Source: Pseudomonas chlororaphis
GTDB taxonomy: Bacteria > Pseudomonadota > Gammaproteobacteria > Pseudomonadales > Pseudomonadaceae
Length of the DNA stretch: 64,000 bases
Assembly (NCBI RefSeq): GCF_003731765.1
Contig: NZ_MOAL01000008.1
Span: forward strand, 773,395 to 837,394
Direction: 5' to 3'
A program made the translations under genes and the position numbers. Below, piece after piece: positions 25,487 to 32,768 of the stretch. Positions within the stretch are counted from its first letter, which is position 1, and every line of letters begins with the position of its first letter. The notes beneath the pieces are model-generated. The model saw only the letters and a list, made by a program, of their open reading frames with translations, ran no database searches and had not been told where the DNA came from.

Positions 25487-26489
25487 CGAGCTGCTCCTTG
25501 ATGTAGTCGAGTTTTAGCAGCAACTGCTTGATACCCGGTACATCCAGGCGCTCGGTGTTGTGCGAGGTGTAATCGTCCAGCTCGGAAATTTTCTCCTCGC
25601 CCTCTACAAAGTACTTTTTGTAGTTGAGGTCGCGATTGTCTGCCGGAATACGGTAGTAGCGCCCCATGTCTTCAGCCTTGGCCATCTCTTCGCGAGAGAC
25701 CAGGGACTCGTAGAGCTTCTCGCCATGCCGGGTACCGATAACCCGAACCGGATTATCGCGCCCGAACAGTTCCTTGACCGCCTGCGCAAGGTCGCCCACG
25801 GTCGAGGCTGGCGCCTTTTGCACGAAAAGATCACCTTGCTGGCCATGTTCGAAAGCGTGCAGGACAAGGTCGACGGAGTCTTCAAGGGACATCAGGAAAC
25901 GGGTCATCGAGGGGTCGGTAACCGTCAGCGGTTCACCACTGCGCAGTTGATCCACGAACAGCGGAATCACCGAACCGCGGGACGCCATGACATTGCCATA
26001 ACGTGTTGCGCAGACGACCGTACCGCCCTCCGGAATCATCCTCGACTTGGCGACCATCAACTTTTCACCCATGGCTTTGGATATGCCCATGGCGTTGATC
26101 GGATAAACCGCTTTGTCGGTACTCAACACCACGACACGCTTCACGCCTGCGGAGATCGCCGCATTGAGCACGTTCTCGGTGCCATTGACGTTGGTGCGGA
26201 CCGCTTCCATGGGATAGAACTCGCAAGACGGAACCTGTTTCAGCGCCGCCGCATGGAAAATGTAATCCACACCGACCATGGCTTGTTTCAGGCTGTCGTA
26301 GTCCCGCACATCACCGATGTAGAACTTGACCTTGTCGTTGGCCAGGGCGATACGCATGTCTTCCTGCTTCTTTTCATCACGGGAAAAGATGCGAATTTCT
26401 CGAACGCTGGTGTTGAGGAAACGCCGCAACACCGTGTGACCGAAGGAGCCAGTGCCTCCGGTGATCATTAATACCTTGTCGTCGAACAT
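25479..26489 (-). CDS. UDP-GlcNAc 4,6-dehydratase/5-epimerase, WbjB/FnlA/CapE type
   Basis: 336-residue soluble SDR. It starts the route from UDP-GlcNAc to 2-acetamido-2,6-dideoxy-L-hexoses by 4,6-dehydration with C5 (and C3) epimerisation. The nucleotide motif is LMITGGTGSFGHTVLRRF. The catalytic segment STDKAVYPINAMGISKAMGEKL has Met instead of Tyr, as in this group, and CATRYGNVMASRGSVIPLF is conserved. The ATG at 26489 has TGGAG before it and is preferred to a GTG at 26495. A 431-base non-coding gap precedes it in the operon. Confidence 0.9.
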   Translation of the reverse strand: MFDDKVLMITGGTGSFGHTVLRRFLNTSVREIRIFSRDEKKQEDMRIALANDKVKFYIGDVRDYDSLKQAMVGVDYIFHAAALKQVPSCEFYPMEAVRTNVNGTENVLNAAISAGVKRVVVLSTDKAVYPINAMGISKAMGEKLMVAKSRMIPEGGTVVCATRYGNVMASRGSVIPLFVDQLRSGEPLTVTDPSMTRFLMSLEDSVDLVLHAFEHGQQGDLFVQKAPASTVGDLAQAVKELFGRDNPVRVIGTRHGEKLYESLVSREEMAKAEDMGRYYRIPADNRDLNYKKYFVEGEEKISELDDYTSHNTERLDVPGIKQLLLKLDYIKEQLDA

Positions 26490-26920
26490 GGCCACTCCAA
26501 ATTTGAATCATTCGCCACTTGCGCCACCACCTTCGTCCGAGCGACACCCAAAGCTGCAATCCGTGCAGCCTGAACGATATACAGCGCGTGGATGTAATCG
26601 ACAGTGAATAACGCAACGTAGATGAAGATGAAAAGCACAATGTGCACAAAGAAGAACATAAAAAACTAAAACCGGGGACCAACATTCCCTGTAACAGCCT
26701 GAGGCGGCTCATCCCTTTGGACATCGTCAGCAGCGGCAGCGCCAGCCGCTGAGATGACAGGAGTAGACAAAACAACGGGTTAGGCAGATACGAGAAATGG
26801 CTCAGCGAGCGATACCAAAGAGAACTCACGGACAGCCAGAAAAATGCAGCCGCCAAGATATTTACTCCGTAGATTTGGAGCCGTGCATCAAGCCCTCACC
26901 GCCGCCCCAAACCTCGTCAA
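26490..26920 (-). pseudogene. Gap in the operon with possible remnant of a membrane-protein gene
   Basis: This is the largest gap in a cluster otherwise packed with overlapping genes. On the minus strand one frame reads hydrophobic residues from about 26880 to 26680 (NILAAAFFWLSVSSLWYRSL..., SRLRLLQGMLVPGF). A second frame continues from about 26670 with FFMFFFVHIVLFIFIYVALF and stops at 26468, just inside the next gene. A frameshift near 26670 would join them. Neither part has a ribosome site. It may be a decayed membrane gene, perhaps wzy, or plain spacer. Confidence 0.35.
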
Positions 26921-27778
26921 TCAGCGCTGCTCAAACATTTCACGAATGAGGTCCGACCAAGCCGGGGCCTTGTAACCCGTGGCCTGGCTGAAATGCGAAG
27001 CATCCAGTGAACGGTCGATCGCCAGTGTATCATCGGGATAAATCTCGATCGCCTTGCCATACTGGGCGGCAACTCGTTGCAGCAAATCCAGCTTACTGAT
27101 CGGTTCTGCCGCCACATGATACAGGCCATTGAGCTCAGGGTGAGGAAGAACGTAATCCTTCATCACACGCGCCAACTCCACAGTGGGCAGCCCCGAGAAG
27201 ATAGCCCGGCTGAAGCCTTTGACGCTGCCTTGCTGCGATAGGAACCAGTCGACCAGCGCGTAATCAGAATTCAGCTCATGGCCGATGATCGAAGTCCGCA
27301 AGGTGATCGCATGGGGCACATCGTGCAGTTCGCCAATGTATTTGGATTTGCCGTACAGGTCCTCAGCGTCCGATAGGTCACTCTCCCGGTACAACCCGCG
27401 CTTCCCGGAAAACACGCAGTCGGTGCTGACATGGATCAGGCGCGCCCCGGCCAGCTCGCAAAGCCGTGCCAGGCGGTGAGGCAGCATTGCGTTGATCGGC
27501 AGCGCCGTGAGCGGGTCATTGGCATCTGCCAACTGCTTTATCAGGCCGACACAATTGATCACTACGTCAGGACGCACCTTGGCGATGGCCGACGCGAGAG
27601 CATCTTGATCGAGCACATCGACACCGGCGAGCAAACGCTCATGGCTTTGCGATGGGAAGTATCGCATTGCACTACCGCTGCGCAGTGTTCCCCAGACCTC
27701 AAAGGCTGGATCACAAGCAAAGACGCGGAAAACCGCATTCCCGAGCATCCCTGTGACACCAAGCACTAGAACCTTCAT
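26921..27778 (-). CDS. RmlD-like 4-keto-sugar reductase (dTDP-/UDP-sugar)
   Basis: 285-residue SDR of the RmlD family. It has KVLVLGVTGMLGNAVFRVF (cofactor loop), VINCVGLIKQLADANDPLTALPINAMLPHRLA near residues 73-104, STDCVFSGKRGLYRESD near 118-134, and Y-x3-K in LYGKSKYIGE. Because it stands between the L-hexosamine enzymes and no RmlA/B/C is present, it is more likely the WbvR-type UDP-4-keto-L-sugar reductase of the L-RhaNAc/L-QuiNAc route than dTDP-rhamnose synthase. It is shorter than WbjC/CapF, lacking the cupin half. The ATG at 27778 has AAAGGGCG upstream. Confidence 0.83.
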   Translation of the reverse strand: MKVLVLGVTGMLGNAVFRVFACDPAFEVWGTLRSGSAMRYFPSQSHERLLAGVDVLDQDALASAIAKVRPDVVINCVGLIKQLADANDPLTALPINAMLPHRLARLCELAGARLIHVSTDCVFSGKRGLYRESDLSDAEDLYGKSKYIGELHDVPHAITLRTSIIGHELNSDYALVDWFLSQQGSVKGFSRAIFSGLPTVELARVMKDYVLPHPELNGLYHVAAEPISKLDLLQRVAAQYGKAIEIYPDDTLAIDRSLDASHFSQATGYKAPAWSDLIREMFEQR

Positions 27779-27794
27779 CAATTACGCCCTTTCA

Positions 27795-29003
27795 TTACTG
27801 CAACAGCGTCGCAAGTCGCTCGACTTGCGCTGTCATCTCAAAATTCGCATCGAAATACGCTCGCCCCGAGCGCCCCATCTCGGCTCGTTCAGCCTGATTC
27901 ATCGCCTTTACAGCACGGATGTTCTGCACCAGTGGCACCACTTGCTCGGCGGGCGATACAAGCCCCGCTTGCGCTTCGCTGACAACCCGAGCACCCTCGC
28001 CATTCAGGCAGGCAATGACAGGACGGCCAGCGGCCAGATATGCCTGAATCTTGCTCGGGATGGTCTGGGCAAACGCCTCTTCATCATTGAGCGACACCAG
28101 CAACGCCGAGGAGCGTTCAAAAACCTGGCCCATCACTTCCATCGGGAAGCGCCCGGGCAGTATCAAGTTGTCCAGACCACCGGCCTGTTTCTGCGCCTCG
28201 AGCCAGCCCAATCGACTGCCGCTGCCGACCAGCACCAAACGAATTTGCGGGTCGTCGCGCAGCTGTGCTGCTGCCTGGACTAGCGTATCAAGTGCCTGCG
28301 CCGTCCCCAGATTTCCGGCAAACACCACACAGAAATGCTGCTCCAGTAGGGCCTTGAACTCATCGGGAATAACAGCTATTCCAGCGACGGGCCTGACATC
28401 CATGGAGTTGGGGTAATAGACGATTTTTTGCCGATTGGCGTATCGCGCTACTGGCTCGACAAACGCTCGCGACTGTACCAGCAGGACATCGCAAAAGCGA
28501 TAAATGCCCCGTACCACCCATCCCACGGCGCGCAGCACACGCGGGTTACGAATGAACCCGGTGGCCTCCAGGCTTTCCGGCCAAAGATCCTGAACCCAAA
28601 GGGCCAGCTTGGCCCGCTTCAGCCACTTCAAGGGGATGGCGGGAATCGCCTGCAGAATGGGCGATGGGGCGAATACCAGGATGGCATCGAACTGACGCCC
28701 ACGAAGCATCCAAGGCAGGTAAAAAAGACCGGCGAGGACAAACGAGAGGTAGTTGAGCACCAGGTTTTTCGCCCCGCCCTTGCCGCGCGGCCAAAGCGGA
28801 ACACGGAGCACATCAATCCGCTCCAGGTAACGCTGACGCTGGCTACCGGACGCCTTGTAGCCGTCGAAAACATCGCCATCCGGGTAGTTCGGCTTACCCG
28901 TAGCGACGACGACTTCATGCCCCTGCTCATGGAGCGTTCTGGCGACATCATTGATGATGAAGCTTTCCGGCCAGAAGTACTGGGAAAGAATCAAAATGCG
29001 CAT
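27795..29003 (-). CDS. Glycosyltransferase family 4, WbuB/WbjE-like
   Basis: 402-residue GT-B glycosyltransferase. The N-terminus RILILSQYFWPESFIINDVARTLHEQGHEVVVATGKPNYPDG and LWVQDLWPESLEATG are typical of the WbuB group (L-fucosamine/L-quinovosamine transferases). The donor domain has VVFAGNLGTAQALDTLVQAA near residue 222 and IPSKIQAYLAAGRPVIA near 320. It acts at the cytoplasmic membrane face on lipid-linked intermediates. Its place next to the L-hexosamine genes supports transfer of that sugar. It ends 16 bases before the RmlD-like gene. Confidence 0.88.
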   Translation of the reverse strand: MRILILSQYFWPESFIINDVARTLHEQGHEVVVATGKPNYPDGDVFDGYKASGSQRQRYLERIDVLRVPLWPRGKGGAKNLVLNYLSFVLAGLFYLPWMLRGRQFDAILVFAPSPILQAIPAIPLKWLKRAKLALWVQDLWPESLEATGFIRNPRVLRAVGWVVRGIYRFCDVLLVQSRAFVEPVARYANRQKIVYYPNSMDVRPVAGIAVIPDEFKALLEQHFCVVFAGNLGTAQALDTLVQAAAQLRDDPQIRLVLVGSGSRLGWLEAQKQAGGLDNLILPGRFPMEVMGQVFERSSALLVSLNDEEAFAQTIPSKIQAYLAAGRPVIACLNGEGARVVSEAQAGLVSPAEQVVPLVQNIRAVKAMNQAERAEMGRSGRAYFDANFEMTAQVERLATLLQ

Positions 29004-29005
29004 GA

Positions 29006-29890
29006 CTATCTACCCGAGAAAAAACCGTAGAACCGTTCCCTGATCCAGTAGAGCGAGGGCCTGGAGTTGAACAGAACCTTGACCTTCGATTTCAGTGAAA
29101 GCCCCGGCAATAGCATGAGCAAGAAAGACGAGCCCAGATAACGCAGCAGTTGCAATGAGAACTCCAGCAACAGCTGACGCTGCTGAACCTGGGAAAGCCG
29201 ATCCCTGTACTTCTCATAGAAATAGAACGATGCCCTTTGACGCAGCCACATCTGCTCGTTGACTTGGGCAAAAGGAACACCGCGCTTGTAGCTGTTGTTT
29301 TCGTGAATCCGATAAAACAACCCCACTATCGGCACATGAGTCACACGAACCTCTGCAAACCTGACCTGCAACATCAACCAACTGTCTTCATTGGCCAGGC
29401 TCACGGGAATCGGAAAAGCCATGTCGCCGAACGCACGGTTAAAGGCTATGCAGCCACCAGACTCCAGCCCACGCTGCGGATGTTTGGGCAGCTCCATGCC
29501 GTCGTATCGCCCCTGCTCGGAGAAGGACTTGAGCTTGCAGAATGTCACTGCGCGCTGATCGGGCTCCAGGTCGCGCAGTGGTGCAACACGGTTCACCAGT
29601 ACATCGGGAACAATCAGGTCATCTCCGGCAAACAATACGAAGCACGACCCTGTCGCTTTTTCATAAGCCAGGCTGTACGCGGCGGCCTTGCCTATTCCGG
29701 GGGTGCGAACCAGCGTGACAAACGGCAGCGCCAACTGCGCGATCACGTCCGCAGTGCCGTCGGTCGAACCATCATCGACCACCACGACTTCGATACCGAG
29801 CCGATCAACAGCCGGCTCGATGGAGCGCAGCGCTGACTCGATGTAACGAGCCTCATTCTTGACCGATACCAATACACTAAGCTTTTGCAT
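29006..29890 (-). CDS. Glycosyltransferase family 2
   Basis: 294-residue GT-A glycosyltransferase. The N-terminus has LSVLVSVKNEARYIESALRSIE and the acidic DDGSTDGTADVI; the DXD-like element is in VLFAGDDLIVPDVLVNRV near residues 86-103. The acceptor-side segment SLANEDSWLMLQVRFAEVRVTH (about 163-184) and a hydrophobic tail (LLRYLGSSFLLMLLPGL) suggest membrane association. The ATG at 29890 is chosen over a TTG one codon upstream. Sugar specificity is not readable. It lies two bases before the GT4 gene and about 285 bases after wbpG. Confidence 0.87.
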   Translation of the reverse strand: MQKLSVLVSVKNEARYIESALRSIEPAVDRLGIEVVVVDDGSTDGTADVIAQLALPFVTLVRTPGIGKAAAYSLAYEKATGSCFVLFAGDDLIVPDVLVNRVAPLRDLEPDQRAVTFCKLKSFSEQGRYDGMELPKHPQRGLESGGCIAFNRAFGDMAFPIPVSLANEDSWLMLQVRFAEVRVTHVPIVGLFYRIHENNSYKRGVPFAQVNEQMWLRQRASFYFYEKYRDRLSQVQQRQLLLEFSLQLLRYLGSSFLLMLLPGLSLKSKVKVLFNSRPSLYWIRERFYGFFSGR

Positions 29891-30127
29891 CAATGCGCGC
29901 CCCCAGGCGCCTATTTACTACACACCGTCGTTCAAACCGGACAGGTTGAAATTTTGATGAACCAGCCGGCTCTCCAAGACGGAAGCCATGGCTGCTTGGA
30001 GCTGCAGGGAGCTCAACGCTTCAGGACAGCAATGACCCACAATGAACACCAGGCCGGCGGCCTTGACCGGAAGCCCTGCAGGACCTTCCGTGGACCACAC
30101 TGCCTGTTCATTCACCCCCGACAGGAA

Positions 30128-30151
30128 CGCTGCTGCCTGTTGGCAGCAGCG
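30128..30151 (-). other. Perfect hairpin between wbpG and the GT2 gene
   Basis: CGCTGCTGCC (30128-30137) and GGCAGCAGCG (30142-30151) form a perfect ten-base stem with a four-base loop, 24 bases after the wbpG stop codon. No T-run follows on the minus strand. It lies in a 285-base spacer, so partial termination or message stabilisation is possible. Nothing else is seen in that spacer. Confidence 0.65.
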
Positions 30152-30175
30152 TCGGCAATGCCCGAACAACTAAGC

Positions 30176-31297
30176 TCAGCCCCGTTTGTATTGGTACATC
30201 TTACGAACGAAGTCCCACAGCGCTCGCTCGCTCGGGTAGGCATCGTGGGGTTTTTCTGGACGCTTCAGATAGGCCTCAAGGTCGCCATCGGACCAGCCCA
30301 TCTTCTTGAGAAAATACTTCCGGTCACGTTCCAGCTCTTCGGGCGAGGCATAGGGTGAGTCGCCCAACAGAGACATGGCTTGTTCGCGAGTCATTTGCCC
30401 GCTCATGATCAACGCGGAGAAGTGCAGCTTCCGTTTATCGACAGAGAACTTTTCAGGAAGAATGAACCCTTGATAAAACCGCGTGAACACAGATTCGTAG
30501 TGCTTATAAGGGTAGCGCTTATAAGCATACTTCTCTTCTAGCAGTTCCAGAGCCGACTCTTTTTGATAGTCATACAAGTCAAGAAACGGCGCCCACTGGA
30601 TACGACGGACAACGCGATTGTAACCAAACCCCAAGGTACCAATAATTGGAAAGGTCTTGATCTTCACATTATTGCGCTGACCAATGGCCTTGATATTTCG
30701 CTTGTCCCACTTAAACCAGTTCCACCCTTCGGGCATCGGCATGCCTTCAGTGGCAGCATTACTACCAGAAAGAATATACTTGATGCCGTATTTCCGGGCC
30801 TGCTCATAATTCACTGCGAGCATGGCATTATCGTAGAGAAGCTCAATATCAATCACATCAGAATCGAAGAAGGCCTGCATCAGACCCTTGTATTCTGGCC
30901 AATCGATAACATGAGTATAAAGATCAACACCCAGACTAGTGACCAGGTTTTTTATATTGTTGACTGCCAGCTCCGAGTTCCAGTTATTGTCCATGTGCAC
31001 CGCCAGAGGCCTAAGCCCTTCCGCCAATGCCAGATGGATCACATAGGAACTATCAACGCCGCCAGAAAGGCCAACGATACAGTCGTACTGTTTGCCCTGC
31101 CCCGCTCGTTTGACCTTCTCGATAAAAGCTTTCCGCTGCTCTGCACGGTCAACTTCTTGAGCGAAAACTACACCACCAACACGTCGATCGAACTCGCGGC
31201 AATAGTTACAAACACCGGCCTCGTCAAATACTATTGCCGAGGCACTTGAGTCCATGACACAGCGCGAACAAACCCGATTTTCTTTGTTAACCATCAT
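30176..31297 (-). CDS. wbpG: N-acetyl-sugar amidotransferase, WbpG-like
   Basis: 373-residue ATP-pyrophosphatase (PP-loop) enzyme. The PP-loop SGGVDSS is at residues 78-84. Two Cys pairs, C10-x2-C13 and C30-x2-C33, may bind zinc. Further blocks are YILSGSNAATEGMPMPEGWNW near 172 and the C-terminal GQMTREQAMSLL. WbpG with HisH2 and HisF2 converts an N-acetyl group of a UDP-sugar (in P. aeruginosa O5 the 3-acetamido group of a mannuronic acid) to an acetamidino group. The ATG at 31297 overlaps the hisF2 stop, so the three genes are coupled. The region is AT-richer than the flanks. Confidence 0.9.
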   Translation of the reverse strand: MMVNKENRVCSRCVMDSSASAIVFDEAGVCNYCREFDRRVGGVVFAQEVDRAEQRKAFIEKVKRAGQGKQYDCIVGLSGGVDSSYVIHLALAEGLRPLAVHMDNNWNSELAVNNIKNLVTSLGVDLYTHVIDWPEYKGLMQAFFDSDVIDIELLYDNAMLAVNYEQARKYGIKYILSGSNAATEGMPMPEGWNWFKWDKRNIKAIGQRNNVKIKTFPIIGTLGFGYNRVVRRIQWAPFLDLYDYQKESALELLEEKYAYKRYPYKHYESVFTRFYQGFILPEKFSVDKRKLHFSALIMSGQMTREQAMSLLGDSPYASPEELERDRKYFLKKMGWSDGDLEAYLKRPEKPHDAYPSERALWDFVRKMYQYKRG

Positions 31298-32058
31298 TTT
31301 ACCTGAAAAAGCGTCTGGAGCTCGGAGTACCTGGGGTAGCTGATCAACACCGCACGATGCGGGCCATGAAGCACGAACAGACTGCCGGCCGCTACGGCGG
31401 AAGCGCCTGCTTGTGCGGCCAAGGCAAAATCGTTCAGGCTTCCTGCCCCCCCCAGGGCGATAAGCGGGACATCCACTGCATCAGCAGCAGTCTGTATTAG
31501 TTGCAAGTCATAGCCTTGTTGCATACCGTCGCGGTCAACCGAGTTGAGCAGTACCTCTCCAACGCCTGCTGCGACCAGTTCCCGGACATGAGTCAACCAA
31601 TCCTGTTTGATCTTGGAGCGTTTGGCTGAGGACCAAAGCCTATAGCGGCCAAGCCAATCACGCTTAATATCGACGGAAAGTACCACACTTTGGCTACCGA
31701 AGCGCTGGGCAATTTCGGTGATCAGACTAGGGTTCTCAAGGGCTGATGTTTGCAGGACGATCTTCTCAACGCCCATAGTAAAAATACGCCGCGCCTGCTC
31801 AATGCTGGAAACTCCACCACCGTAAGCGAGAGGCATGAAGCATTCACTGGCGACACTTTGAATCAACTCGTAGTCTGGCTCACGCCCTAGGCGACTGGCA
31901 TCAATATCAAGCAACACCAACTCATCAACTTCTTTTTCATTGAAGATACGTATGGCATTAATAGGGTCACCAATATAGGTAGACTTGCCAAACTTCTGCG
32001 TCTTTATTAGCCCGCCTTCACGTACCAGCAATGCAGGTATAACTCGATGTTTAAGCAC
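31294..32058 (-). CDS. hisF2: HisF-like cyclase subunit of the sugar amidotransferase complex
   Basis: 254-residue (beta/alpha)8 barrel of the HisF family. It opens with MLKHRVIPALLVREGGLIKTQKFGKSTYIGDPINA. The first phosphate-site half VDELVLLDIDASRLG is near residues 43-57 and the catalytic Asp of HisF is found there. GEVLLNSVDRDGMQQGYDLQLI near 168-189 carries the second Asp. The protein is not in a histidine operon but between hisH2 and wbpG, so it should channel ammonia to WbpG. The start is GTG one base after the hisH2 stop. Confidence 0.9.
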   Translation of the reverse strand: MLKHRVIPALLVREGGLIKTQKFGKSTYIGDPINAIRIFNEKEVDELVLLDIDASRLGREPDYELIQSVASECFMPLAYGGGVSSIEQARRIFTMGVEKIVLQTSALENPSLITEIAQRFGSQSVVLSVDIKRDWLGRYRLWSSAKRSKIKQDWLTHVRELVAAGVGEVLLNSVDRDGMQQGYDLQLIQTAADAVDVPLIALGGAGSLNDFALAAQAGASAVAAGSLFVLHGPHRAVLISYPRYSELQTLFQVK

Positions 32059-32059
32059 A

Positions 32060-32674
32060 TCACACCTCTAAGAAGTTACGAAATACTTCCATGCCAAACT
32101 TATGACTTTTTTCTGGATGAAACTGAAAACCCCAAAGATTATCACGACTAAAACCCGCTACGAAATTCTCTCCATACTCGCATTGCAGCAAGATATCGTC
32201 TTCGTTGACACAATCAACCCAATACGAATGGACGAAATAGAACCGACGAGCGCCATCGGACAATGGCAGCAACCGATCAACTTTTCGCTGACTCACCTCA
32301 CTCCAGCCCATGTGTGGAACTTTGAGCCGAGTATCAGTCGGTCGGAATTTACGCGCTTGCGCATCAATCCAACCCAGCCCTGGCTCCTGCCCTTCTTCAC
32401 TGCCTCGGGTCATCAGTTGCATCCCCAGGCAGATGCCCATGGTGGGTATCTTGCGCTCCAGCACTACCTGATCCAGTGCCTCTATCCAACCACCGGCGCG
32501 CAGGCTGGACATACCATGTGCGAAGGCGCCCACGCCTGGAAGAATCAGCTTCTTAACAGCACCAAGCTGATCTGGCGAACTGATGATCTCTGCCTCTCCG
32601 CCCACGTGCTGAATCATGTTGACGACCGACGCAAGATTTCCGCAGCCGTAGTCAACAATGGAGACTTTTTGCAT
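32060..32674 (-). CDS. hisH2: HisH-like glutaminase subunit of the sugar amidotransferase complex
   Basis: 204-residue class I glutamine amidotransferase. The triad is visible: C82 in MGICLGMQLM, H186 and E188 in QFHPEKSH. The oxyanion-side PGVGAFAHG is near 46-54. It releases ammonia from glutamine for the HisF2/WbpG partners. The ATG at 32674 is preferred to a TTG at 32680; the ribosome site is weak. About 94 bases separate it from the acyltransferase gene upstream. Confidence 0.9.
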   Translation of the reverse strand: MQKVSIVDYGCGNLASVVNMIQHVGGEAEIISSPDQLGAVKKLILPGVGAFAHGMSSLRAGGWIEALDQVVLERKIPTMGICLGMQLMTRGSEEGQEPGLGWIDAQARKFRPTDTRLKVPHMGWSEVSQRKVDRLLPLSDGARRFYFVHSYWVDCVNEDDILLQCEYGENFVAGFSRDNLWGFQFHPEKSHKFGMEVFRNFLEV

Positions 32675-32768
32675 ATTCAAAATTCGTCACCGCTCGAGAT
32701 CAACAGAGCTGGAGCAAGACGAGCGCCTTGTGCAGAGACTCTGATTGAAGGATAAAAGGCAATCATAT

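Noticed and set aside
26468..26659. 63-codon single-membrane-segment gene overlapping the WbjB-like start
   Set aside because: It lacks a ribosome site and continues as nonsense into the next gene in another frame; kept only as part of a possible remnant.
29918..30169. 83-codon minus-strand frame between wbpG and the GT2 gene
   Set aside because: It has no ribosome site, no recognisable pattern, and contains the strong hairpin; it is treated as spacer.
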